Both the position numbers and the translations under genes were made by a program. Shown piece after piece: positions 24,639 to 33,337 of a stretch of 64,000 nucleotides of DNA (its first letter is position 1; the number at the start of each line of letters is the position of its first letter). The stretch spans positions 558,001 to 622,000 of the forward strand of contig NZ_JBGQOJ010000001.1 of the NCBI RefSeq assembly GCF_052119585.1, given 5' to 3'. The stretch comes from JBGQOJ01 sp052119585. GTDB lineage: Bacteria > Pseudomonadota > Alphaproteobacteria > Rhodobacterales > Rhodobacteraceae. Under the pieces are notes generated by a model. The model saw only the letters and a program-made list of their open reading frames with translations, did not search any database and had not been told where the DNA came from.

Positions 24639-26078
24639 ATGATTGAAAATCGCAATTTCTACATCGACGGCAAATGGGTAGCCCCATCCAAAAGCAACGA
24701 TTACGAAGTGATCAACCCTTCAAACGAAGAAGTATGCGCCATCATTTCGCTTGGGTCACAGGCCGATACGGACGCGGCTGTCGCGGCTGCAAAACGCGCC
24801 TTTAACGACTGGGCTGATGTGCCCAAGGCGGAAAAGCTCGCGCTTCTGGAAAAGCTGCTGACCATCTACAATCGCCGCGCCGAGGAAATGGCACAAGCCA
24901 TGAGCCTTGAAATGGGGGCGCCCATTGATCTGTCCCGCGTCCAGCAAACGGGCGCAGGAAGCTGGCACCTCGAAGGCTTCATCAACGCCTTCAAGGACTT
25001 CGAATTCGAACGCCCGCTGGGCGCCCATGCCCCGAACGAGATCATCCGGATGGAGCCCATCGGCGTTGCCGCGCTGATCACCCCTTGGAACTGGCCGATG
25101 AACCAGATCGTGCTAAAGGCCGTCCCCGCATTCGCCACTGGCTGCACCATGGTTCTGAAACCGTCCGAAATTGCGCCGCTGTCCGGTTTGCTCTTTGCGG
25201 AATTCATCGACGAGGCAGGCTTTGCCGCAGGCGTGTTCAATCTGGTAAACGGTGACGGCACCGGCGTCGGCTCGCAACTGTCCGCACATCCCGACGTCGA
25301 CATGGTTTCATTCACCGGATCGTCCCGCGCGGGCATCGCCATCTCCAAGGCCGCCGCAGACACGCTAAAGCGCGTCAGCCTGGAACTTGGCGGCAAAGGC
25401 GCCAATATCATCTTTGCGGACGCCGGGGAAAAGGCCGTCAAACGCGGTGCACAGCGCTGCTTCCGGAACACCGGACAGTCCTGCAACGCACCGACCCGCA
25501 TGTTGGTCGAGCGATCAATCTACGACAAAGCGGTCGAGATCGCGGCAGAGGCCGCCAATGCCACCCGTGTCGGCCCCGCATCCCAAGAGGGCGACCACAT
25601 CGGCCCCGTTGTCAGCCAGTTACAATACGACAAGATCCAGGGGCTGATAGAGGTCGGCATCAACGAAGGTGCCCGACTTGTTGCTGGCGGTCTTGGCCGT
25701 CCAGAGGGGCTAAACCGCGGATACTACGTCCGCCCGACCGTGTTTGCCGATGTTCGCAACGACATGGCAATTGCCCAGCAGGAAATCTTCGGCCCCGTCC
25801 TGTCAATCATCCCCTTCGACTCCGAGGCCGACGCCATCGCCATAACCAACGACACCCCTTACGGCCTGACCAACTACATCCAGACCAACGACGACGCCAG
25901 ACGCGCGCGCATGGCCCGCAGCCTAAGATCCGGCATGGTCGAAACAAACGGTGTCGGTTTTGCGCAGGGCTCACCCTTCGGGGGGTACAAACAATCCGGC
26001 AATGGCCGCGAGGGCGGCGTATTCGGCCTGCACGAGTTCCTGGAAATAAAGGCGATGTCCGGTTTGGCCCCCGAATAA
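24639..26078 (+). CDS. NAD(P)-dependent aldehyde dehydrogenase
   Basis: A 479-residue ALDH-superfamily enzyme oxidising an aldehyde to the acid. ITPWNWPMNQ binds the cofactor, VSFTGSSRAG is the Rossmann turn, LELGGKGANI carries the general-base Glu, and FRNTGQSCNAPTR carries catalytic Cys282. PFGGYKQSGNGREGG near the end is also conserved. The substrate cannot be deduced; betaine-, amino- or aromatic-aldehyde dehydrogenases are all possible. GGAGG precedes the ATG. It diverges from the peroxiredoxin gene and converges on an RluA-type gene. Confidence 0.9.
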   Translation: MIENRNFYIDGKWVAPSKSNDYEVINPSNEEVCAIISLGSQADTDAAVAAAKRAFNDWADVPKAEKLALLEKLLTIYNRRAEEMAQAMSLEMGAPIDLSRVQQTGAGSWHLEGFINAFKDFEFERPLGAHAPNEIIRMEPIGVAALITPWNWPMNQIVLKAVPAFATGCTMVLKPSEIAPLSGLLFAEFIDEAGFAAGVFNLVNGDGTGVGSQLSAHPDVDMVSFTGSSRAGIAISKAAADTLKRVSLELGGKGANIIFADAGEKAVKRGAQRCFRNTGQSCNAPTRMLVERSIYDKAVEIAAEAANATRVGPASQEGDHIGPVVSQLQYDKIQGLIEVGINEGARLVAGGLGRPEGLNRGYYVRPTVFADVRNDMAIAQQEIFGPVLSIIPFDSEADAIAITNDTPYGLTNYIQTNDDARRARMARSLRSGMVETNGVGFAQGSPFGGYKQSGNGREGGVFGLHEFLEIKAMSGLAPE

Positions 26079-26090
26079 AGTCTGGCCATT

Positions 26091-26122
26091 CTTCTCGGCC
26101 AAAATACTCTCGCGCGAAGCGC
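26091..26122 (+). repeat. Intergenic motif-plus-hairpin element, copy 1
   Basis: AAAATACTCTCGC followed by a small GCGC-GAA-GCGC hairpin, starting 12 bp after the aldehyde dehydrogenase stop. Similar elements lie at 55305-55341 and 62664-62702, each time after a plus-strand gene that converges on a minus-strand gene. Confidence 0.6.
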
Positions 26123-26133
26123 AAAAAAACCGA

Positions 26134-26157
26134 GCCCCCTTTTGCAAAAAAGGGGGC
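26134..26157. terminator. Bidirectional hairpin terminator between convergent genes
   Basis: GCCCCCTTTT (26134-26143) and AAAAGGGGGC (26148-26157) form a perfect 10-bp stem with a GCAA loop between the aldehyde dehydrogenase gene (+) and the RluA-type gene (-). The symmetric A/T-rich top makes it a plausible terminator in both directions. Confidence 0.65.
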
Positions 26158-26202
26158 GAGACAAAAGCGTGGCGCGGAACGCGCCTCCTTCGGATCAGTC
26201 TT

Positions 26203-26850
26203 CTAAAACGGGCAGGGCGATTTGAAGGTATGCGACACGCCGCCGTCGGGATGCCGCAATCGCAGACTTTCCGCATGCAGCATCAACCGCGGTGCGTCCC
26301 GCGCCTCGCCGCTGGAATAGAACGGGTCACCCAAAATCGGGTGGCCTATCTCTTTCATATGAACCCGCAACTGATGGCTGCGACCGGTCTTTGGAAACAG
26401 CCGGACGCGTGTCGCGTTCTCCTCGTATTTCATCACGGTCCAATCGGTCACCGCCGGTTTTCCCGTCTCGAAATTCACATGCTGCAAGGGCCGGTTCGGC
26501 CAGTCTACGATCAGCGGCAGATCGACAGTCCCTGACCGCTCTGCCATCCGGCCAAAGACCCGCGCGATGTAGGTCTTTTTCATTTGCCGATGCTCGAACT
26601 GTAGGCCCAGATGGCGCTGCGCATGGGGTGTCATCGCAAAGACCATGACCCCGCTGGTGTCCCTGTCCAGCCGGTGCACCAGCAACGCGTCGGCGAAAAC
26701 GGCCTGGACCCGCGCGATCAGGCAATCGGCCAGATGCTCTCCCTTACCCGGAACCGACAAAAGGCCCGCCGGCTTGTCCACCAGCAACAACTGATGATCG
26801 TGGTGAAGGATGTTCAGCGGCACGTCGGGCGGGGAATATACATTGTCCAT
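26203..26850 (-). CDS. RluA-family RNA pseudouridine synthase
   Basis: A 215-residue pseudouridine synthase without an S4 domain, the short RluA type. VDKPAGLLSVPGKG and the catalytic HRLDRDTSGVMVFAMT (Asp nucleophile) are intact, with KTYIARVFG and GRSHQLRVHMKEIGHPILGD downstream. In E. coli RluA modifies 23S rRNA U746 and some tRNAs at position 32; the exact target here is inferred. The start at 26850 is chosen because the longer frame reaches into the upstream gene. It lies 31 bp after the dehydrogenase-like gene. Confidence 0.9.
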   Translation of the reverse strand: MDNVYSPPDVPLNILHHDHQLLLVDKPAGLLSVPGKGEHLADCLIARVQAVFADALLVHRLDRDTSGVMVFAMTPHAQRHLGLQFEHRQMKKTYIARVFGRMAERSGTVDLPLIVDWPNRPLQHVNFETGKPAVTDWTVMKYEENATRVRLFPKTGRSHQLRVHMKEIGHPILGDPFYSSGEARDAPRLMLHAESLRLRHPDGGVSHTFKSPCPF

Positions 26851-26881
26851 CCCGCCGCCATAAGGCGCCGCGCCCTTTGCA

Positions 26882-29323
26882 TCAAGCCTTTGCGCGCGCT
26901 CCTGTCGGATCATACATCGGCTTCAGCGATATATCGGCGTCATAGCGCGTGCCTGCTACATCAATCTGGTAGGTCGAGCCAAGGACATCCGCCGCCGTCT
27001 CGCCCTTGCAGGGCACATACCCCATGCCGATGGCACCCCCCAGATGGTGACCATAAGCACCGGACGAGACGAAGCCCACGATCACACCGTCGCGCAGGAT
27101 CGGCTCATTATGATACAACAGCGGCACAGGATCACGCAGCTTGAATTGCGCCATCCGGGTGTTCAGGCCTTCGTCCTTTTTGCGCAGGACGGCATCACGC
27201 CCGATGAATTCCGGCTTGCCGGTCTTGACCGCAAAACCAAGGCCCGCCTCCAGCACATGATCCTCGCTGGTGATGTCATGGCCAAAATGCCGAAAGCCCT
27301 TTTCGATGCGGGCGCTGTCCATCATGTGCATCCCGCACAGCCTGGCGCCCATCGCCTGTCCCGCCTCGTGCAGCACCTCGAACGCATGGCCCGCCATATC
27401 GGCGGAAACGTAAATCTCCCAGCCCAGCTCTCCGACATAGGTTACACGGTGCACGCGCGCCAACCCCATACCCAATTCGATCTCTTGCGCCGTGCCAAAG
27501 GGGTTCGCGTCATTTCCGAAATCATCCGGTGACACGGCCTGCATCAGCTTGCGCGCATTCGGCCCCATCACCGCCAGAACGCCCTCGGCCGCCGTCACGT
27601 CGGTAATCACGACGTTGAAATCGCCCCTGTGGCGCTGCATCCAGACCTGATCGGCCAGCCGCGTGGCTGCAGGCGTGACCACCAGATAGGCGGTCTCGGT
27701 CAGGCGGGTCACGGTCACATCCGCCTCTATCCCGCCGTGCCGGTTCAGGAACTGGGTGTAGACAATCTTGCCCAGAGGCACCGAAAAATTACCGCCCCCG
27801 ACATAGTTCAGGAACGCCTCTGCATCGTGACCCTCGACGCGCAGTTTCCCAAAGGACGACATATCGTAAATGCCGATGTTGGTGCGAACCGCCGCGTGCT
27901 CGGCGGCGACGTTGCCGAAGAAATTCTGCCGCTTCCAGCTATAGCGATACTCCCGCTCCTGCCCCTCGCTGGCGAACCAGTTCGCGCGCTCCCATCCGGC
28001 CAGCTCTCCCATGACGGCACCCTGCGCCAACAGGTGCGCATGAAAGGGTGTGCGCCTGATCCCGCGGGCCGTGGCCTTTTGCCGGTAGGGATAGTGATCG
28101 GCGTAAAGCAGGCCCAGCGTTTCCCTGGACCGCTCGAACAGATAGGTCTTGTTGCCCTGAAACGGCTGGTTCCGCGCGATATCGACATCGCCCAGATCAA
28201 AGGGTTTCTCGCCGGCATCCATCCATTGCGCCAAGGCCATGCCCGCCCCACCCGCAGACTGGATCCCGATAGAGTTGAACCCCGCTGCAACCCAGAAATT
28301 GTCCACCTCGGGCGATTGCCCCAGATGATAGGCATCATCGGGCGTAAAGCTTTCAGGGCCATTGAAGAAGGTTTGAATGCCCGCCTCTGCCAACACCGGA
28401 AGCCGGTTCACTGCCTTCTCCAATATCGGCTCGAAGTGGTCGAAATCCTCTGGCAACTGGTCGAAACAGAAGTCGGACGAGATGCCCTTCATCCCCCAGG
28501 GCTTTGCAACAGGCTCGAACGCGCCCAGCAGGTATTTCCCGGCGTCCTCTTTGTAATAGGCGCATTCGTCCGGCACCCGCAGAACAGGCATCCGGGTCAG
28601 GCCGGGGATTGGCTCTGTCACGATATAGAAATGCTCGCAGGCGTGCAGCGGCACGTTGACCCCCGCCATGCGCCCCACCTCAAGGCCCCACATGCCGGCG
28701 CAGTTGATGACATGATCGGCGGTCATGTGCCCTGTCTCTTCGCCTTGCGCCCAGTCGACGCCCGTCACCCGTTTGCCGTCGCGCCTGATCGCGGTGACGC
28801 GCACGCCTTCCACCACTTTTGCGCCATGCATCCGCGCACCTTTGGCCAGCGCCAGCGCGATATTGCCCGGATCGCCCTGCCCGTCCTTGGCCAGATAGAC
28901 ACCCGCCTTGACGTCCGCGATGTTCAGATGCTCGTAACGCGCCTTGACCTCGGCCGGACTGATTTCCTCGATCTCGACACCAAAGGCCCGCGCCATTGCC
29001 GCACTGCGAAAGATTTCTTCTTTCCGCTCGTCTGTCAGCGCGACGGTAATCGACCCCACGCGGCGAAAGCCGGTCGCTATGCCCGTCTCGTCTTCAAGAC
29101 TGCCGTAAAGCTCCTGCGAATACTTCGCCAGCTTCGTCATATTCGCCGTTGCCCGCAATTGCGCAATCAGTCCTGCGGCGTGCCATGTGGTGCCAGAGGT
29201 CAGCTGTTTACGCTCCAGCAAAACAACATCTGTCCAGCCAAGTTTTGTCAGATGGTAGGCAACAGAGCACCCGATTATGCCGCCCCCGATGATGACGGCA
29301 CGCGCATGCGAAGGAAGGGTCAT
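26882..29323 (-). CDS. Dimethylglycine/sarcosine dehydrogenase-like flavoprotein, paralogue A
   Basis: An 813-residue two-part enzyme. The N-terminal FAD-binding DAO domain has VIIGGGIIGCSVAYHL, and GTTWHAAGLIAQ carries the His used for covalent FAD in this family. The C-terminal GcvT-like folate-binding domain (from about residue 430) has GVLAVMGPNARKLM, VGELGWEIYV and AFGLRAMHSLRIEKG-like DSARIEKGFRHFGHD. Family members oxidatively demethylate dimethylglycine or sarcosine and pass the C1 unit to tetrahydrofolate. It lies 70 bp downstream of a similar gene, so both may act on choline- or betaine-derived methylamines. Confidence 0.88.
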   Translation of the reverse strand: MTLPSHARAVIIGGGIIGCSVAYHLTKLGWTDVVLLERKQLTSGTTWHAAGLIAQLRATANMTKLAKYSQELYGSLEDETGIATGFRRVGSITVALTDERKEEIFRSAAMARAFGVEIEEISPAEVKARYEHLNIADVKAGVYLAKDGQGDPGNIALALAKGARMHGAKVVEGVRVTAIRRDGKRVTGVDWAQGEETGHMTADHVINCAGMWGLEVGRMAGVNVPLHACEHFYIVTEPIPGLTRMPVLRVPDECAYYKEDAGKYLLGAFEPVAKPWGMKGISSDFCFDQLPEDFDHFEPILEKAVNRLPVLAEAGIQTFFNGPESFTPDDAYHLGQSPEVDNFWVAAGFNSIGIQSAGGAGMALAQWMDAGEKPFDLGDVDIARNQPFQGNKTYLFERSRETLGLLYADHYPYRQKATARGIRRTPFHAHLLAQGAVMGELAGWERANWFASEGQEREYRYSWKRQNFFGNVAAEHAAVRTNIGIYDMSSFGKLRVEGHDAEAFLNYVGGGNFSVPLGKIVYTQFLNRHGGIEADVTVTRLTETAYLVVTPAATRLADQVWMQRHRGDFNVVITDVTAAEGVLAVMGPNARKLMQAVSPDDFGNDANPFGTAQEIELGMGLARVHRVTYVGELGWEIYVSADMAGHAFEVLHEAGQAMGARLCGMHMMDSARIEKGFRHFGHDITSEDHVLEAGLGFAVKTGKPEFIGRDAVLRKKDEGLNTRMAQFKLRDPVPLLYHNEPILRDGVIVGFVSSGAYGHHLGGAIGMGYVPCKGETAADVLGSTYQIDVAGTRYDADISLKPMYDPTGARAKA

Positions 29324-29393
29324 AGCGGCAATTCCCGGTTGAAAATGCAGTGGCCTGCCGCCACCACGGCGCGGATCGGCGTTGCGATATATC

Positions 29394-31838
29394 TCATGCT
29401 CTGATCCTTGCGTTCTCTGGATCCCACAGCGGCGTATCGGGCTGCACCGTTGCCTTCACCCGCTCGCCAAAAATTTCAACCTCGACCTGCGTGCCCGCAA
29501 CGGCCAGATCCGCCCTGACCATACCAAGCGCGATGGACGCGCCAACGCGGTAGCCCCATGCGCCGCTTGTCGTCTCGCCCACGATTTTGCCGCCCTGCCA
29601 GATCGTCGACATATAAGGTGCGTCGCAATCGCCCGCGTCGACCCGCAGGGTCACAAAGCGTTTGGTCACGCCCTGCTGTTTTTCGGCCAGCAGCGCCGCT
29701 TTTCCGGGAAAGCCCTGCGGCTTGTCGAATTTCACAAACCGCTCCAGCCCGCCCTGAAGCATCGTGTAGTCGGTCGACAGATCACCTTTCCACGCGCGGT
29801 ATCCCTTTTCGATCCGCAGCGCGTTCAGCGCATACATCCCAAAAGGCTTTGCCCCCGCAGCCAGCACCGCATCATAGATCGCAGGCATATCCGCGTTGGG
29901 CGCATGGATTTCCCATCCAAGTTCTCCCGCAAAGGACACCCGAAGCAATTCAACGGCCTTTCCGGCAACGGTTGCCGATTGGTGCGACAGCCACGGCAAC
30001 GTCAAATCCGCCTGTGCAATGCCCGAAAGCAACGCCCGCGATTCCGGTCCCGTCACAATCAGCGTTGACCGCCCTGATGACCGGTCAGTCAATGTCAGAC
30101 CGGCAGGCAGGGCGCGGTGCAGCAGCTCGAAATCATGCCATTGCGCGACCGAGGCGGTGATCAGCGTAAAGCGGTCCTCGGCATGGCGGATGATCGACAT
30201 CTCGGTCAGGATACGCCCGCGACTGTCCGGGAAATACCCAAGGTTCAGGCGGCCGATTTTGGGCAAGGCCCCGGCGATGCGGCCCCGCAGCCACTCGGCG
30301 GCACCCTCCCCCGACAGGGTGAAACGCGAAAATCCCGGCAGGTCCAGAACGCCGACACTGTCGCGCACCGCCTCGCATTCCTCGCGGATACGGGCCTGCC
30401 ACGGGCCAGTGCGGCCCCATGTCAGTGTCGCCTCTTCCGAGGTGTCGTCGCCGTCTTTGGCGAACCAGTTCGCGCGTTCCCAGCCGTTATAGGCCCCCAT
30501 CTGGCCGCCAAGGCCGACAACCTTGTCATGCACCGGCGACAGCCTGCGGTTCCGGCCTGCGGGCCATTCGTGGTGCGGGAAATGCATCGCGTATTCGTGG
30601 CCATAGGTCTCGACCGCCTTGGCCAAGGTATAGTCATGGTCGGCATGGCCGGTGTAACGGCGCGGATCGCAGGACCACATATCCCATTCCGTTTCGCCGT
30701 GCATCACCCATTCCGACAGCACCTTGCCCGCACCGCCGCCCTGCGTGATGCCAAAGGTGAACACACACGCCTCATAGGCGTTCCTGACCCCCGGCATCGG
30801 GCCGAGCAACGGCAAACCGTCGGGGGCATAGGGGATCGGACCGTTGATGACCCGCCCGACGCCCGCCGTCCCAAGGATAGGCACACGCGCTATGGCATCC
30901 TCGATATACCACTCCAACCGCTCCAGATCGTCGGGGTAAAGCTGAAAGCTGAAATCCTCGGGCATGGGATCATCGGGGGTCACCCAATGCGCCTTGCAGT
31001 TCCGCTCGTAGGGGCCAAGGTTCAGACCGTTCTTGTCCTGTCGCAGGTAATAGGAACTGTCCACATCGCGCAAAAGCGGCACCTTGCGGCCGTTCTCGGC
31101 GGTCCACTTGGCAAGTTCCGGAATTTCTTCGGTCAGGAAATACTGATGGCTCATCACCACCATCGGCACGGTTCGCCCGCCATAGGGCTTGAACCATTCG
31201 CCGACGCGCTGCGCATAATAGCCCGCCGCGTTGACCACCTTTTCACAGCGGATATCACCTTTGTCGGTGTGCACGATCCACTCGTCACCCTCGCGGGACA
31301 CGCCGGTTGCCGGAGTGAAGCGCAGAATTCTGGCACCCATCTGGCGCGCGCCCTTGGCCAGCGCCTGCGTCAGCTGGGCGGGGTCGATATCCCCGTCGTC
31401 GGGGTCATAAAGAGCGCCTGCCAGATCATGCGTCTCGATAAAGGGATACCGGTCCTTGATATCCGACACGGCCATCATCTCGATATCCAGTCCCTGATAA
31501 CGGCCCATGGATTTGACCCGCTCGAACTCTTGCATCCTCTCCTTGGAATGGCCCAGACGGATTGATCCCGTAACGTGATAGTTCATCGGATAGTCGACCT
31601 CGGCTGCAAGCCCGCGATACAGGTCCAGCGAATAGCGCTGCATGTTCATCACCGCCCACGAGGCGCTGAAACTGGGACAGTTCCCCGCTGCATGCCATGT
31701 GGACCCCGCAGTCAGCTCGTTCTTTTCCAGCAGGACGCAATCGGTCCAACCCGCCTTGGCCAGATGATAAAGCGCCGAAACGCCAACCACCCCGCCACCA
31801 ATGATGACAACCCGTGCTGTCGTCGGAAAATCAGACAT
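29394..31838 (-). CDS. Dimethylglycine/sarcosine dehydrogenase-like flavoprotein, paralogue B
   Basis: An 814-residue enzyme of the same build as its downstream neighbour: FAD motif VIIGGGVVGVSALYHL, flavinylation site AGSTWHAAGNCPS, a DAO domain to about residue 420 and a GcvT/aminomethyltransferase domain with TLIVTGPESRALL, FAGELGWEIHAP and LNALRIEKGYRAWKGD. Differences after WHAAG (NCPSFSASW here, LIAQLRATAN in paralogue A) suggest different substrates. It starts near a GGGGGATGGGA ribosome-binding region. A LysE exporter and an XRE-cupin regulator lie upstream on the same strand, so the set may be one regulated unit. Confidence 0.88.
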   Translation of the reverse strand: MSDFPTTARVVIIGGGVVGVSALYHLAKAGWTDCVLLEKNELTAGSTWHAAGNCPSFSASWAVMNMQRYSLDLYRGLAAEVDYPMNYHVTGSIRLGHSKERMQEFERVKSMGRYQGLDIEMMAVSDIKDRYPFIETHDLAGALYDPDDGDIDPAQLTQALAKGARQMGARILRFTPATGVSREGDEWIVHTDKGDIRCEKVVNAAGYYAQRVGEWFKPYGGRTVPMVVMSHQYFLTEEIPELAKWTAENGRKVPLLRDVDSSYYLRQDKNGLNLGPYERNCKAHWVTPDDPMPEDFSFQLYPDDLERLEWYIEDAIARVPILGTAGVGRVINGPIPYAPDGLPLLGPMPGVRNAYEACVFTFGITQGGGAGKVLSEWVMHGETEWDMWSCDPRRYTGHADHDYTLAKAVETYGHEYAMHFPHHEWPAGRNRRLSPVHDKVVGLGGQMGAYNGWERANWFAKDGDDTSEEATLTWGRTGPWQARIREECEAVRDSVGVLDLPGFSRFTLSGEGAAEWLRGRIAGALPKIGRLNLGYFPDSRGRILTEMSIIRHAEDRFTLITASVAQWHDFELLHRALPAGLTLTDRSSGRSTLIVTGPESRALLSGIAQADLTLPWLSHQSATVAGKAVELLRVSFAGELGWEIHAPNADMPAIYDAVLAAGAKPFGMYALNALRIEKGYRAWKGDLSTDYTMLQGGLERFVKFDKPQGFPGKAALLAEKQQGVTKRFVTLRVDAGDCDAPYMSTIWQGGKIVGETTSGAWGYRVGASIALGMVRADLAVAGTQVEVEIFGERVKATVQPDTPLWDPENARIRA

Positions 31839-31849
31839 TCCCATCCCCC

Positions 31850-31975
31850 TCAATCAATCAAAAGGCGCAGCGCAAGCCCGCCGAAAAGCAGTGCCGTCAG
31901 TTTGTTCAACAGCAACCCCGCGGCAATGAAGGCCCCCAGAACCGCAGGATCAAAGGCCATAGGAGCACCCATCAT
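31850..31975 (-). pseudogene. Possible C-terminal remnant of a LysE-family exporter
   Basis: A 41-codon frame begins MMGAPMAFDPAVLGAF and ends LNKLTALLFGGLALRLLID. The end resembles the last helix of LysE/RhtB transporters. A stop lies a few codons upstream and no transporter core precedes it. It sits between a complete LysE gene and a dehydrogenase-like gene, so it may be the leftover of a second exporter, or a short hydrophobic peptide gene. Confidence 0.35.
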
Positions 31976-32036
31976 TGGCCAACCTTCGGCACATCATCGC
32001 CCTTCATCCGTCCGGGCGGGCGTGGTCCGTTTCGCA

Positions 32037-32654
32037 TCACGCCCCCCGAAACCCGGACGCGCCCAGGGCCGCCCCGTAAAGGATGAAACACACCGCCATG
32101 ACCCGCCTGAACCAAACGTTCAGAACCGCCCCCAACGCCAACCGGCCAAGCCCCGCACCTAGCATTGTAAAGCCGGTATAGCTTAGCGCGGTGATGGTCA
32201 GGGCGGTCGGCATGATGACAACCATCTGGTCCCAGATCGGCACATCGGGCTGAACAAACTGCGTAAATGCGGCCAGATACCCCGCCACACTTTTGGCATT
32301 GATCACGGCAATCAGAAACGCGCGCCCGAATATCCCGTGGCCTGTCACATGGCGCGGCTGAACGGCCTTTCCGGCGTTCAGCAACCCGCGCAGACCAAGG
32401 AACACCAGAAACACCGCCCCCACAACCTTGGCCCAGAAAAAGATCGTCGGCGATGCGGTAATCAGTGCGGTGACACCCAGCGCCGACAAGATCAGGAACA
32501 GCGTTGCCTGACACAGGATCGCCAGAACGCCCCACATGGCCCGCCTGATACCAAAGGTCATTCCATTGCCGATGCAATTCACGGCATTGGGTCCGGGTGT
32601 GGTCACGAAGACCACCCAGAACACCGCAAAGACTGTCCAGGCATGAAAACTCAT
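32037..32654 (-). CDS. LysE/RhtB-family amino-acid exporter
   Basis: A 205-residue inner-membrane protein with about six hydrophobic helices. The N-terminal FVTTPGPNAVNCIGNGMTFG is the family hallmark; VFLVFLGLRGLLNAG and FGRAFLIAVINAKS follow. Family members export amino acids or related small solutes. It lies 7 bp after the XRE-cupin regulator gene, so they are cotranscribed, and upstream of the two methylglycine dehydrogenase-like genes. Substrate unknown; an amino acid or methylated amino acid is inferred. Confidence 0.88.
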   Translation of the reverse strand: MSFHAWTVFAVFWVVFVTTPGPNAVNCIGNGMTFGIRRAMWGVLAILCQATLFLILSALGVTALITASPTIFFWAKVVGAVFLVFLGLRGLLNAGKAVQPRHVTGHGIFGRAFLIAVINAKSVAGYLAAFTQFVQPDVPIWDQMVVIMPTALTITALSYTGFTMLGAGLGRLALGAVLNVWFRRVMAVCFILYGAALGASGFRGA

Positions 32655-32661
32655 CGGGCCC

Positions 32662-33234
32662 TCAATACACCGGCGGGGCGATCACCCAGATCGCGACGGC
32701 GGGTTGCTCATAGGGGTTGGACCAGCGGAACGGCTCTCCGCGAATGCGAAAGCTGTCACCGGGGCGGATGGTAAAGCTGCGGCCGTCGATCCATAGATCC
32801 AGCGTGCCGGACACCAGATAGCCGACCTCCTGCGTCTGACGCATCACCGGTTCGGACAGTGCCGCGCCGGGGCGAAAGGTGGAATGCACCATCTCGAAGT
32901 CATCGGTCAGATCGGGCGAAAGCAGTTCCTCGACCAACCCCTGCTCTGCCCCGCCGATGGGCCGCCGCGCCCCGTGCCGCACGACAAAGCCCTGCTCCTC
33001 GACCGGGGCGAATGCCTGACCGAACAGGATCGACATGGGAACACCCAACGCGGCAGACATGGCGCGCAGGTCACTGATCGACGGTTCTGACATATCCCGT
33101 TCGACCTGCGACAACCACCCGACAGACCGGCCCAGCGTTCCGGCCAGCCCGGCAAGGGTTTGCCCCCTGGCCTTGCGTAGGGCCCGCAGATCGGCCCCAA
33201 GGCTTTTGGTTTGCTGCGGGTCAGCGTGAACCAC
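32662..33234 (-). CDS. XRE-cupin transcriptional regulator
   Basis: A 190-residue regulator. An N-terminal XRE helix-turn-helix (LRALRKARGQTLAGLAGTLG, VGWLSQVERDMSEPSISDL) is joined to a C-terminal cupin (EVGYLVSGTLDLWIDG, IRPGDSFRIRGEPFRW) that usually senses a small metabolite. The start is a GTG at 33234. Two long inverted repeats directly upstream are likely its own operators. As the first gene before the LysE exporter and the dehydrogenase-like genes, it probably controls them. Confidence 0.9.
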   Translation of the reverse strand: MVHADPQQTKSLGADLRALRKARGQTLAGLAGTLGRSVGWLSQVERDMSEPSISDLRAMSAALGVPMSILFGQAFAPVEEQGFVVRHGARRPIGGAEQGLVEELLSPDLTDDFEMVHSTFRPGAALSEPVMRQTQEVGYLVSGTLDLWIDGRSFTIRPGDSFRIRGEPFRWSNPYEQPAVAIWVIAPPVY

Positions 33235-33246
33235 TGGATCGCCTTC

Positions 33247-33271
33247 GTGAAAATGACGTTACAATTTTCAC
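33247..33271. promoter_or_regulatory. Operator-like inverted repeat 1 upstream of the XRE-cupin gene
   Basis: GTGAAAAT (33247-33254) and ATTTTCAC (33264-33271) form a perfect 8-bp inverted repeat with 9 bp between arms, 13 bp before the GTG start. It shares the GTGAAA...TTTCAC arms with the second copy. Confidence 0.65.
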
Positions 33272-33285
33272 ACTGGCATGGCGCC

Positions 33286-33310
33286 GTGAAATTTCAAAGC
33301 AAAATTTCAC
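33286..33310. promoter_or_regulatory. Operator-like inverted repeat 2 upstream of the XRE-cupin gene
   Basis: GTGAAATTT (33286-33294) and AAATTTCAC (33302-33310) form a perfect 9-bp inverted repeat with 7 bp between arms. Its centre is 39 bp from that of copy 1, close to four helical turns, so two dimers could bind the same face. Confidence 0.65.
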
Positions 33311-33337
33311 GGACCTTTTACCGAGCGAAACGCCGTA

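Noticed and set aside
27629..29404. A 591-codon plus-strand frame
   Set aside because: It is antisense to a well-supported FAD/GcvT dehydrogenase-like gene and shows no domain or ribosome-binding site.
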